Part shown: positions 47,246 through 57,600 of the stretch, piece by piece
Position numbering within the stretch: the first letter of the stretch is position 1
How the letters are laid out: each line of letters opens with the position of its first letter
Assembly: GCA_936432065.2 (NCBI GenBank)
Contig: OW386290.2
Span: forward strand, 53,524,843 to 53,588,842
DNA length: 64,000 bases
Direction of reading: 5' to 3'
Source of the DNA: Rutpela maculata
Taxonomy: Eukaryota > Arthropoda > Insecta > Coleoptera > Cerambycidae
Notes under the pieces: model-generated
What the model saw: only the letters and a program-made list of their open reading frames with translations
The model's database searches: none
Told to the model about the DNA's origin: nothing
Translations under genes and position numbers: made by a program

Positions 47246-47857
47246 ACATTTGGGAAAAAATGTGAGTCATTTCATGATCTCAATTAAACAATTTTGAATA
47301 CCATGGGCGTAATTTCAGCATTTTTATTGGGTAGGCAGGGATTTTTCACAGATAACCCAATAGATGTAAGCATAGCGAACCCTGTAATTCTTAAACGATA
47401 ACCTTACAAACCCAAATGACCTTTGACTTGATTGGCGTAATTATCATACTTATTATTTTTTTCGCAAGAATTTCGGAATTCGCCAGATTTGCCTTAAACA
47501 ATTTAATGCTCTTTCAAAATATTGGGTGGGCAGAAGCCATACCAGATATCAGTTTTGCTCTTGTCATAAAAATTTCTACGGTCAAGTCCGGTTATACCTG
47601 TCAGCATAAAAATGTTTATATAAAAATCAACACCGCAAAGCGTCACTTTCCAGTATTTCTGATTTACAGACTAATTTGCTAGAATACTTTGGTAAATTCG
47701 TATTTTATTATTGCATTTTATAATGATAATGTTTTGATTTTAAAACATTATTAAAAGAAATTGCCACTATGTGACTGATTTCTGCTGAATTACCAAAAGG
47801 TATAAATGTGTTTACAGAAATTAAATACTCATGTACCATCTCGACTCTTGTACCATC

Positions 47858-48010
47858 TCATACAATTTCGAAATTGAACGAAATGAATATATGGATTAAA
47901 ACACTATAAGCACTATTTCCAAATATCAGCCAATTTATAAACATCTTACATGATTCATGAAATCGTTTATTCATTGCCATTTGTAATATCAGTTTATTAC
48001 GACTGGCCAT
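47858..48010 (-). pseudogene. Probable first exon of the GQNRN/GHSY-type gene
   Basis: Minus-strand ATG at 48010 starts MASRNKLILQMAMNKRFHES. A short M-A-S-R-G-K-type N terminus is usual for this family. Codon 21 runs into TGTAAGATG, a possible splice donor (GTAAG at about 47949). The frame otherwise stops at 47858. An intron would separate it from the main part ending near 47245, so the copy is not a processed retrocopy. Support is positional and motif-based only. Confidence 0.4.
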
Positions 48011-48200
48011 TTTCACTATAATAATAAGAAACACTTAACACAACTTGTCACATTAATGTCAATATAACATAACTTTAAAAGCAAAATGTTTTGGATTAAA
48101 ACAATTTAATATCGCACAGTAATGGATAAAGGTGGTATGTGATCATGACACCTTTATCCATTAAATTATATAAAAACCATATGCACATAACACCTTTATC

Positions 48201-48427
48201 AAACATTTAAACGCGTTTAGGATAGGTTTATTATCACAAAAACTTCCAAATACAAAAAATATTTTCCGAACCCTAGTAAAAATTTCCTTCGTTGTTATCG
48301 TCTCCATATACCCTAAATAAATAATTAGGAATAATTGACTAATGTAATGCAATACAGTTCAATAAGACCAAGGTATTTACCATATAACGATAACAATTTT
48401 TCATATTCAGTTAAATTATTAATGGAT
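48201..48427. other. No recognisable feature
   Basis: Short non-coding gap. Confidence 0.5.
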
Positions 48428-48548
48428 GTATAAGATGGGTCACAAACAAAAAAACATCTTCATGATATTAAAAAATAAACAAATTAACAAATAAACAGTT
48501 TCCGTCACCTAAAATGGGAATAACATGTCGTTCCATAATTCCAAAAAA
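48428..48548 (-). repeat. Dispersed repeat, copy 2
   Basis: Inverse copy of 21855-21960: GTATAAGATGGGTCACAAAC, ACATCTTCATGATATTA and CACCTAAAATGGGAATAACA correspond in order to the complement of copy 1. Confidence 0.7.
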
Positions 48549-48934
48549 TTATTTATCTTAGAAATGAATGAAAACATATTTTCCTCAGACAATTTCGTTA
48601 ACAATTTTATAATTGCGTAAATAAATCCAGATTTATTGTGTCTGCTAAATCGGATTACCAATACATTATCAATAATAATTATACCTATAAATTTTTTATT
48701 ATCTGTTGTAAAATAATTTGCGTAAGTTAGTATGCTGTAAGGCAACAAAGCAAGAGGCTACTCTTTATTTCAGAGTTACAATATAAATAATAATAATTAT
48801 AACACTGGGGACTGAGGGATTTGTACTGGCGTGACAAAGTGGAGTAATAAATATCCGGATATACCGGAGTGTTATTCTAAAGAAAAATATCCAAACTACA
48901 TGTAGATTCTAGTTTCTAAGACTCTAACACACAT
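48549..48934. other. No recognisable feature
   Basis: Non-coding AT-rich gap. Confidence 0.5.
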
Positions 48935-49215
48935 ATTCTTAGCATGTTCCATTCATGCAGTGCCATCCGATCATCAGGCACAATGCAGCTCTAGGGTACC
49001 CTACTGCCACAATAGGCACGCTTATGGTATCGACAAAGATCCCATCATGCCGCACGTGCCCCAAGAAATCAAGAGAGTCATGGAGAACAGCAAGTGCAGG
49101 GTACATTGGAATTACTTACTAGTGTATGTTATTAGTTCCCTTATCCAGCAGAGAAAAATGTTACAACGAAAGAAATCCAGAAACGAGATAATACCGAGAT
49201 TTTTTCGAATTTAGT
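48935..49215 (+). pseudogene. Possible RTE-type reverse transcriptase C-terminal fragment
   Basis: Pieces IIRHNAAL and YCHNRHAYGIDKDPIMPHVP, QEIKRVMENSKCRVHWNY recall the R-H-N-x-A-x-x-x-I-H / Y-x-Y-x-P-x-x-V-L-E-N-x-x-x-K-L-Y-W-D region. That region ends several insect endonuclease-reverse transcriptases. The frame is otherwise short and the match is weak, so treat this as a hint. Confidence 0.4.
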
Positions 49216-50000
49216 CAAGTGTACCCATATTTTGTAATTATATTAGTGGTTTTGGTAATTGGCAATCTTGGAGGGTCTTTTCTTAAGAAACTCAACACTA
49301 TTCCTGCCTCTAGATCGATATCCACGCCACCCGCGCGATGGCCAAAATGCAAAAGGTTCACGTTAGATTCACTCTGTGTTGTGAGGTCGCAGGAGGTTGC
49401 ATTAGGGACATGCCAAAGATACATCGCGGTGGATGTTGTTGCCGTAATGGAGGTCGCGGCCGCGGTCGATACATCGCACTATCGATACTACGATATTGGG
49501 TAGACATACCAGAGAGGTTTATTCTTTCAATGTTAAAAGCTTGGGAAGCATGCAGTCGAGAAGAAAGATGTCACGTGAGTGAACCAACAGGGTTAAAACC
49601 ACCACAATGCCTTCCTGTCTACCGCGATGTAAAACAAACTATTTTGCATCGACCTGGACATCACGGTAGACCTCGACTTAAGCAGCTAGGGTGAACTGGT
49701 GCTAATATCTCCGGTATGTGCGGTCACATTTAAATGTACAGGTTTCTTTTACAAATTGATGACATCAATGTAGCGACTGTGATAGAGACCTACAGCTCTA
49801 GCAGCGTAGCTTCTTCGGCATGTCCGTACCCCAAGAAGCGCCAACACCGCGCTGAGCCTCTGTCTCATATCGCCATTTTTGGTAAGAGATTGGAAGGTTA
49901 ATATTCCCCTACACTTCGGGCTAATTATGTGTATTTACACAGGCCAATAAATATAATAATATTTTTAATTAAGTCAGTCAGAATGGGGATTTTTACCGCT
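49216..50000. other. Unassigned, somewhat GC-richer stretch
   Basis: Frames on both strands (for example 49338-49694) are shadows of GC-rich words such as GGAGGTCGCGGCCGCGGTCG. I recognise no domain. Confidence 0.4.
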
Positions 50001-50295
50001 TTTCAATGGTTCGATTACAAATTGCAAGTAATCATAAAATAAACAACTTGTTGTGTCTAAACGGCACTAAATGTAATCCTAACCTAACCTTATGGAAAGT
50101 TTCATCCAAATCCGTTTAGTAGTTTCGCCGCTATAATGTTAACACGCATACACACATACACACTCACACACAGACATTTGTCAAAAACCACTTTCTTCTG
50201 GTTTCTGGGACCTCAAAACGTAAACATTTGATTTTATCTCGATTTTAGATTTTGGACCAATTTCAGTAACCTCCCACAATTTTATTGAATACAAT
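50001..50295 (+). repeat. Dispersed repeat 3' end with CA microsatellite
   Basis: GGAAAGTTTCATCCAAATCC, GTTTAGTAGTTTCGCCGCTA and a (CA)n tract (50147-50176) are followed by TCTGGTTTCTGGGACCTCAA. The first phrase is a common 3' end of RTE-type LINEs and related repeats in insects. It abuts the left arm of the TIR element at 50296. Confidence 0.5.
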
Positions 50296-51552
50296 GATCT
50301 TGCAAAAGGTCGGGAAGTTTTGAAACTTGTTACATATTTAGATCTTGAGGTCGTCAATGAGCACCTGATTTTGCGAACACGGTGTGGCGCCGCTCGCGAC
50401 GCCATCTTGAAAAAATGGCGCATGAAATTAGAAAATTAGCTATATCTTCCTTACCGTACGTTTTATTGGAAAAGTACCTCTATTCAAAATTATTCCCTAT
50501 AAAATTGTCTACAATTTAGCTCTATACTATTTTTTTGTATGATTAATATTTACAAAGATATAGCATCTTCAATTGGAAAAAAGAGTTTTGCCTTAAAATA
50601 TAAAGCAATTTGTTTCACCAACTATTGGCAAAGGTACATTGCTGCATGCATTTCCATTGCAAACAGCACACATTCTGGAGCATTTCAAACCCGCTTTGCG
50701 GCAGCTACACGCGGCACCACAACCTTTTTGACATTTGCAAGAAATGCAATTGAGAAGGTTAGCTGGAGCAGGTTCTTTCTGCGTAGTTATGGCAATCAGG
50801 CCATCTCTGGATTTTTTCCACCCCCAATCGAGTGGATTTTTCTGCACACCAAGCCACTGTTGAACTTGATTTTTCAATATTATTTAAAAATTGTGGGGCT
50901 TTACCGTCCTGTCTTTTGTCACTACACACTCGTAAATTTTCAACACCCCTTCTTTTGACTACTACAATGTTGTCACTCATAGTTTTTTCACAAATAAAAC
51001 ACACATTTGCTTCCGCCATTGCGACAAAAGAGTTTATTCAACGGCTCACAAACTCTCGATTATAGAATTACACTTAGTCGCTGTCTAGCAGCCGGCTCCC
51101 CATCAAAGATTTTTAAAGAGTGGGGGTAGAGGCAAGGAGGGGGGGATGAATTAGGTGTTAACGTATCACTGCTAGTGTAGTTGGGTCAATATTCATCATT
51201 TGAAAAATAAACATACTTTTATCCATCTAAAAAATGCGCTGTAAGACAAAACTTAACTTTTTTCCGAATCTGAGAAGCTATATCTCTGTAAATATTGATC
51301 GGACAAAACAATAGTAAAAAGCTAAATCGTAGACAATTTTATAAGGAATAATTTTGAATATAGGTATTTTTCCAATAAAAGGTACGGTAAGGAAGATATG
51401 GCTAATTTTCTAATTTCATGCGCCATTTTTTCAAGATGGCGTCGCGAACGGTGCCACGCCGTGTTCGCAAAATCAGGTGCTCATTGAGGACCTCAAGATC
51501 TAGGTATGTGCCAAGTTTCAACACTTCCCGACCGTTTTTATGTATTCATTGA
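50296..51552. mobile_element. 1.26 kb TIR element enclosing an internally deleted CXC-tail gene
   Basis: The left arm (about 50296-50581) and right arm (about 51258-51552) are inverted repeats of roughly 285 bases. GGTCGGGAAGTTTTGAAACT, GATCTTGAGGTCGTCAATGA, GCACCTGATTTTGCGAACAC, CATCTTGAAAAAATGGCGCA and ATTTTGAATAGAGGTACTTT each reappear inverted on the right with a few changes. The gene remnant between them runs on the minus strand, from 51019 to 50593, just inside the left arm. The layout is that of a non-autonomous deletion derivative. I could not define a target duplication. Confidence 0.85.
50593..51019 (-). pseudogene. CXC-tail family gene, N terminus fused to C terminus by internal deletion
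   Basis: ATG at 51019 starts MAEANVCFICEKTMSDNIVV then VKRRGVENLRVCSDKRQDGK and QFLNNIE. C-F-I-C plus V-K-x-x-G-V-x-x-L-x-x-x-S-x-x-R-x-D is the family's N-terminal zinc-finger-like region. At about 50880, one frame over, it continues VQQWLGVQKNPLDWGWKKSR, DGLIAITTQKEPAPANLL, CISCKCQKGCGAACSCRKAG and LKCSRMCAVCNGNACSNVPL, ending at 50593. The central several hundred residues are gone and the join is out of frame. The tail keeps a full Cys set, better than the copies at 5840 and 7541. Confidence 0.85.
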
Positions 51553-51622
51553 CTGGGTTATTAATAAATTTTTATACAATTTTCTTGATTAGAAGCGTAG
51601 TATTATTACTCTTCTGATGGTA

Positions 51623-52372
51623 ATTTATATTTACATGTTTTCAATCATTTACAATACATACATACACGCTTTCTTACTGTTTGTTAGGTATATTGCCGCG
51701 CTTTCTGTAAAAATATTTAAAAATTTTGAAGAAAACCTCTGCGCTAAAACGATCAGTCAGAGGCTGGTTTTTAATACTGCTAGTACAAAATCTGTCGCAC
51801 TAAAGGTTACTTTCACCAAAATTTTTATATATTTTTAAGTGGCAAAATACACAACACACAGTAAGAAATCATGAATAATGCCACAAATAATTAATTATAG
51901 ACAATATACATACACATTAAATGATCTAAAACATATAGAACTCCTCATTCAAGTTATTTTACGAAAAAAAAGGTCTTATAGAATGATTCCTAAACACATT
52001 TATATTTACATGTTTTCAATCATTTACAATACATACATACACGCTTTCTTACTGTTTGTTGGGTATATTGCCGCGTTTTCTGTAAAAATATTTAAAAATT
52101 TTGAAGAAAACCTCTGCGCTAAAACGATCAGTCAGAGGCTGGTTTTTAATACTGCTAGTACAAAATCTGTCGCACTAAAGGTTACTTTCACCAAAATTTT
52201 TATATATTTTTAAGTGGCAAAATACACAACACACAGTAAGAAATCATGAATAATGCCACAAATAATTAATTATAGACAATATACATACACATTAAATGAT
52301 CTAAAACATATAGAACTCCTCATTCAAGTTATTTTACGAAAAAAAAAGGTCTTATAGAATGATTCCTAAACA
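51623..52372 (+). repeat. Recent tandem duplication, 2 x 375 bp
   Basis: 51623-51997 and 51998-52372 are nearly identical: TTACATGTTTTCAATCATTT, ACAATACATACATACACGCT and GATCAGTCAGAGGCTGGTTT occur at the same offsets. Only a few substitutions (GTTAGG versus GTTGGG, GCGCTT versus GCGTTT) separate them. The paired frames are a by-product. Confidence 0.95.
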
Positions 52373-52854
52373 GCTTCGTTTCTGAGACTTAGGGCGTTAC
52401 ACTTTTATTTATTTATTTATTTTTAAGAAATGTCAGAAAGGGTTGCACTATTATCTTTTTAAAAATAAATAGCAGTAGGTACTATGAAAGTCCTATATCC
52501 TCTATACTAAGACATAATATCCCTACTGTAAATAATTTGTTGATTACAATAGTCCAGCAGTAAAGTTAAGGAGCTCTTATCTCGAGGGCGTATACAATGT
52601 TATCCGCGGACCGATTTCTAGCTATTAGCCCTCATCAGTAGGAAACAAGCAAATGCACACCTATCAAAGTTAGATAAACAGCACGAACTAGAAAAATATA
52701 TTTAAACATAAAATCCAAGAATAGAGGTAATAAATATTTAGACATTTAAAAAGAATACTAATAAAGGCTACGAACGTCCTATATCCTTTAGCCGAAGGCG
52801 TAACATTCCTATTTTCAGAAGTAGTCACATATTTTGTACCTGATAATTTTTAAT
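52373..52854. other. Non-coding with a (TTTA)n tract
   Basis: An ATTT run lies near 52404-52425. No gene was recognised. Confidence 0.5.
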
Positions 52855-53893
52855 AACACAGGTCAACATTTAGTTTGAAAAAATACACCGGACTACACCC
52901 AGGGGTTTTTGGAGTAGCTGATTTCGATGCCGAGGTCGGTTAAGCTCTATCACGTCAGGTTCAAGGTCATTTGAAGGTCAAATTAAGAAAAGGTAGTTGA
53001 AAAAATCTGAAAAAATTCACACATTGGTTTTTGGGTCGCTGAGTCCGAATCCGTTGTCGGTTGACCTCTGTCACCTCATGTTCAAGGTCGTTTGAAGGTT
53101 AAAGTAAGAATAGGAGGTGGAAAAAATTGGAAAAAATTTATACGAATGCTCACCTGCCTACTTATTGTCTGTTTATCTGTCTGCCTTTATACCTGCACAC
53201 CTGTTTGTTTGCTTGTTAGTCTGTATTTATCGTCCACCTGTATTTCCTCTCTGTCCATCTGTCTGACATCCTGCCTTTCTACCTGCCTTTCTGTCGGTAA
53301 TTCTGTCTATCCTCCTGTCTGACTAAATGACTAACTGTTTCTATCAGTTTTTCTACCACCCTCCGTCTAAATGTCCACTGACAGTCTGTCTGCCTCCTTG
53401 TCAGTTTGTCTTCTTACAGTTCTGCCTACCTTCAAATGACCTTGAAACTGACATCGATCCCAAAAACGTATGTGTGAATTTTTCAGATTTTCTCAACCAC
53501 CTTTCCTTAGTTTGACCTTCAAATGACCTTGAAACTGACGTGGTGGAGGTCAACCGGCATCGGATGCAGACTCAACGACCCAAAAAACCTGTATATAAAT
53601 TTTTCAGATTTTTGACAGCTTCCCCTGTTTTTCTAAAATTAACCTTAAAATGACCTCCGGATGCCTTTTAAGGATAAGCGAACACCGGACTCGGACTCAG
53701 CGACCCCAAAAACCTATGTGTGAATTTTTTCAGATTTTATCAACCACCTTTTCTTCGTTTGATCTTTAAATGACCTTGAACCTGACGTGATAGAGCTTAA
53801 CCGACCTCGGCATCGGAATCAGCGACCCCAAAAACCCCCGAGTATCTAGATAGTGTCCGGTGTATTTTTTCAAACTAAATGTTGACCTGTGTA
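52855..53893. mobile_element. 1.04 kb long-inverted-repeat element with tandem subunits
   Basis: The left edge ACACAGGTCAACATTTAG, TTTGAAAAAATACACCGGA is mirrored at 53850-53893. Inside each arm a subunit of about 130-150 bases repeats: GGTTTTTGGGTCGCTGAGTC, CGGTTGACCTCTGTCAC, GTTCAAGGTCATTTGAAGGT, AAAAAATCTGAAAAAATTCA. There are about two subunits on the left and three on the right in inverse. The centre (53150-53430) is a degenerate (CTGC/CTGT)n tract that yields spurious Cys-rich frames. Confidence 0.8.
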
Positions 53894-54989
53894 ATTATCG
53901 AACAAATAATTTCTTGATTGCGATAAAAATTATCACTAGTTTTTCGACCACAATAGTCCAATCATATTACTAAATCAGGGCAAGCAATAACATTTTTCCT
54001 AAATTTTCTTGGAATTTATGAAGTGCTCTTAAAAGAAATCTGTGCAAATATCCAACGGGGGAGTTCGTCTACACACCCGCATTTAGTTGGAAAATTAACA
54101 AACATGTGTTAATTGAACCATATGTTCTAACTAATATTTAAATTAAATATACCGCATTTCCAACATTCAATTAACCTAAATGTAATATTTCAATATGCAT
54201 TATCTGACTATCAGGACTGTACCATAAACTATCTTATCTACTAAATTACTTAAATAAATCATCATGCATATGTACTCAATACGGTGCTAAACGTGTCACA
54301 CAATTTGTCATTAACTTATTTTAATGCAATTTAACATAGTATCATTGTTAATTAACTTTATCAAAGTCTGTAATATAGGTAATAACATTCATTGAAATAA
54401 AATAAAGTGGGCTACCGACAAATATTTGCAAGAATGCAAATGATACGTCCAGGTAAGGTTATTAAAACACTTGTCAGCTCAAGACAAATAATCACTGCAT
54501 TCGTATCCTCGGTTCGAGCTCCATATGTTTACATTTTCTTTTTAACAGTCTCTTACACAGAAGATTCATGGGTAAACTTAGGTAAATATAAACTTGAAGT
54601 CATTGATAGGTATACCTATTATACCAAGAACTCTCTTCGGTTTCTCGGTCTTTCGAAACTTTGGCTAAATATGTTTGCTACAGCAATTTTTATCAGAATT
54701 AAATTCTTGTGAAGAAAATAAGTTGTCGTACAGAAATTAATTTGAAGGTTACTTTCTTATGCCAAGAAAGAATGGGCAACATTTTGCACATTAAAATGAT
54801 TTTATAAGAATTTTATTCAAAACTTTATACCACTTCTGGGAGTTGGTAATCTTCAAAGGACCCGCACAAATCCTATAGACGATGGCTCTAGTTGGAATCA
54901 TATGGAATTGTAATATTTTGTAGGTCTAGTGTTGTAGAAAATAAGTCTCCATGGGCGCTAGATTCCCAAAGTTCTAGTTTAAAGTTCAT
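53894..54989. other. No recognisable feature
   Basis: Non-coding. The 101-codon frame at 54407 is unrecognised and has no supporting context. Confidence 0.45.
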
Positions 54990-55210
54990 GCATTATTCTC
55001 ATCGGCTTCCCTTCGCTGTAAAGCATGTCTGAAGGCATCACATCTGTCGCGGTTGCCTCACTAAGGCTCTTTCTCATCAACTCCTTGATGCCATCAGGCC
55101 GATGTTTTAAAGAGCGTTCTTTTCGCCTCTTGCCATCTGGTTCTCCCTGAATAATCAACAGTTTTATAATGTCTTCTCTTCGGTTAATAAGACCAAATAA
55201 AGTGGGAATT
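54990..55210 (-). pseudogene. RTE-like reverse transcriptase extreme C-terminal fragment
   Basis: The minus-strand frame reads REDIIKLLIIQGEPDGKRRK then ERSLKHRPDGIKELMRKSLS. The phrase L-I-I-Q-G-x-x-D-G-K-R followed by a basic run is the usual last segment of RTE-type ORFs. The same phrase occurs on the plus strand at 55650 and 55960. Confidence 0.55.
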
Positions 55211-55447
55211 TGGAAGAATACGATGATGGAGAATCGCTTTGGGGGACGTATACGGACGTCATTCGTACATATATGCATTATACTGATATACTCACATAGC
55301 ACGGTTGCAATTTTTGCTTTGTGGGCTCATCCATGGTATTCTGCATTGGAAGCTTTGTTCCCACGTTAACATCTTTAGTTTTTGTATTTCTAACCAGCTG
55401 AAATTGGGAGACCCCGGGATTTCAGGGCAACGACCAATATTGCCAAA

Positions 55448-56077
55448 GAGGCAACTAGAGCTACCTATGAGGACGGTTTCGATCCAAGAAAGGAAAGCAG
55501 GTGTTATCGCGGGAACAAATTGCAACCGTGCTATATAAGTATATTGAATATATGCATGAGTGACGTCCGCAAGAGACCCTTCAGCATTATATTCTCCCGA
55601 GTCCTTTCATTTTTAATCGTATTTTAATCATACAACCTAAGAAAACACAACATAAAACGGTTAATAGTTCAGGGAAAACCAGACGGCAAAAAGAAGAAAG
55701 GGAGCCCTGCAAAGCTTTGGATTAATGTCACCAGGGAATTAATGGTGGGTGATGCTGTCAGATACATCATACAGCAATGAGGCAACTAGAGCTACCTATG
55801 AGAACGGTTTCAATTCAAGAAAGAAAAGCAGGTGTTATCGCGGAAACAAATTGCAACCGTGTTGCACTTTTGCAACCTTTCAGCATTATATTCTCCCGAG
55901 TCCTCTCATTTTTAATCGTATCTTAATCACACAACTGAAGAAAAGACAACATAAAACGGTTAATAGTTCAGAGAAAACCAGATGGCAAAAAGAAGAAAGG
56001 AAGCACTGCAAAGCTTTGGATTAATGTCACCAGGGAATTAATAGTGGGTGACGCTGTCAGATACGTCATACAGTAAA
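55448..56077 (+). repeat. Tandem duplication (period about 331) with RTE-like tail fragments
   Basis: Units at 55448-55778 and 55779-56077 share GAGGCAACTAGAGCTACCTA, GGTGTTATCGCGG, AGCATTATATTCTCCCGAGT and CTTTGGATTAATGTCACCAG. Each holds the reading KRLIVQGKPDGKKKKGSPAK (or a frame-shifted counterpart) then INVTRELMVGDAVRY, the RTE-like tail phrase. The second unit has a roughly 45-base deletion near 55880. Confidence 0.75.
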
Positions 56078-57184
56078 GGGATACTGTCTAGAATGATGGA
56101 TGGATTGTAGAAGAACGCACTACCGGGCGTCAAAATGACGCGACACCAATTTATTTCTCAGAGGGCGCCAGTCGCGTATTACCCCGTTCTTCTACCTCCC
56201 AGGCGGGTTCGAGATAAGATGCACTTCGATAGCCGGATAATGGACCAAGGCTGCACTACCACAGATCGGTAATGACGCTCTCTCTGGACATGAATTCCCT
56301 CGTTAGGGGTTTAGGTACCTCTTAATTTTCTGGATTTTTGCATAAAAAAATCCCAACCGAAGAATTTCTCTGCGGAGGGATTAATTTTTGAACGCGGTAT
56401 CCACGTTTTGATCTGTTAATAACGGACTCTACCCCTTAGGTATTTCTCAAAAAACGCATAAAAAAATCCCTATCGAACCTCCGTAAGGCAACCAGAAGGT
56501 CGAGTGTTAATGTGAGTTAACTCGACACATCCAATTTTCGATACGAATGTTCCAGGGATTATAGACCGTCAACAGGCCTCAATATCAATTAAGAAACAGT
56601 AGTTCAAAGAATCCGTTTATTTAACAGAAATGGTTATACAAAATTCTCAAGATAAGAATCGTCCCTTCCCCAATCAAGGTAATGGCTTTCAGACCATACA
56701 AGCGAGAGCGCTTACGCTAACGATCGATTAGGTAGAAAAGATTCATGCATACCTTCTCAGAATCAAAATGCGAGCTTTTTAGAGAAGTCTGAGACTATTT
56801 GTAATTCATAATTACGGCTGACTGATTTTAACTTAAAAAAGTTTTACTAAATGAATTTAGTTTCGCTAGAGACTACTTAGCATTAAAGTTCTTGTATCGT
56901 GGCGGTTCATGCACTCAAACACATTCGTGAGGACTTTAACTGCATAAGTTTAATGGCGTTCGATCAGTCCACGATTTACTTGCTCCTATGCAGTTGTTCA
57001 ATATTATCGATATGGCAGCAACCCACCTTCGAGCGACTTTTAGACAAAATTGAATTTTTGGTTTTTTATGCACAAGGCGTTTCCCTCTGTAACTTTGTCA
57101 TTTGGAAAGCCCTGCTATTGGCTTTCCTACCATTGCTTTGTCTGTACCACTCAACGCGCTCGACCAAATTGCGAGCCGCTGAGT
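56078..57184. other. Unassigned stretch, partly GC-richer
   Basis: The segment 56090-56620 is less AT-rich than its flanks and has repeated CATAAAAAAATCCC words (56341 and 56458), but no known motif. A 146-codon plus frame at 56899-57339 is open and hydrophobic. I find no family for it, and a palindrome sits inside. Confidence 0.4.
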
Positions 57185-57223
57185 CAATCCAAACTCTTTC
57201 TATGCGAGAAAGAGTTTGGATTG
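57185..57223. repeat. 39 bp hairpin
   Basis: CAATCCAAACTCTTTC and GAAAGAGTTTGGATTG are perfect complements around a TATGCGA loop. Confidence 0.85.
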
Positions 57224-57426
57224 CATGTGCATTGATTTTTATCAATTTTTGCTTATCGGTACTACGCCGGCTTTGTCAAAATCTTCTATTTTGCCTTTTG
57301 GATGCAGTGCATCGCCAAAATTTTATGCTCATACTTTAGAATTGGGCTTTCAATGACCGTACATCAAAGGTCAATGTCTTTGGTAGAGGAATAAAAAAAA
57401 TAAAAAATATTTCAAAGTATATTTTA

Positions 57427-57600
57427 GCCAAATTTCAACGTAGTTTTGAAAAATTAATCTGCGGGTAAAATTTTGGCGTACTTTTGATAAATCGATTCTC
57501 AAGCCAAATTTCGACGCAGTTTTGAAAAATTAGTCTGCAAGTGAAATTTTGGCGTATTTTCGATAAATCGATTCTTGAGCCAAATTTCGACGCCCTTTCA
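57427..57600. repeat. 76 bp tandem repeat, 2.3 units
   Basis: Units start GCCAAATTTCRACG at 57427, 57503 and 57579. Each contains CAGTTTTGAAAAATTA and TTTTCGATAAATCGATTC. Its minus-strand frame is a repeat artefact. Confidence 0.9.

Larger units (their letters stand above)
45990..48200 (-). mobile_element. Candidate DNA transposon carrying a GQNRN/GHSY-type gene
   Basis: The word GGATAAAGGTGTTATGT lies at 45990 (plus). Its complement or variants lie at 46183-46199, 48147-48157 and 48184-48200 (minus), with another plus copy at 48123. The gene remnant sits between these clusters with its start near the right end and its stop side near the left end. The doubled, inverted subterminal motifs resemble binding sites at DNA transposon ends. 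At the right, 48120-48162 is itself a hairpin. The flanking duplication is unclear. Confidence 0.5.

Noticed and set aside
51617..52213. Duplicate frames MFSIIYNTYIHAFLLFV
   Set aside because: Identical because of the recent 375 bp tandem duplication; no other support.
53092..53322. Cys/Leu-rich frame that resembles a small membrane or toxin-like peptide
   Set aside because: It is produced by the degenerate (CTGC/CTGT)n tract at the centre of an inverted-repeat element.
54407..54712. 101-codon frame as a small gene
   Set aside because: No family, start context or repeat support; surrounding DNA is featureless.
56899..57339. 146-codon hydrophobic frame
   Set aside because: No family, no codon signal and a perfect hairpin inside. 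It could be chance in the less AT-rich segment. Not called a gene without transcript evidence.
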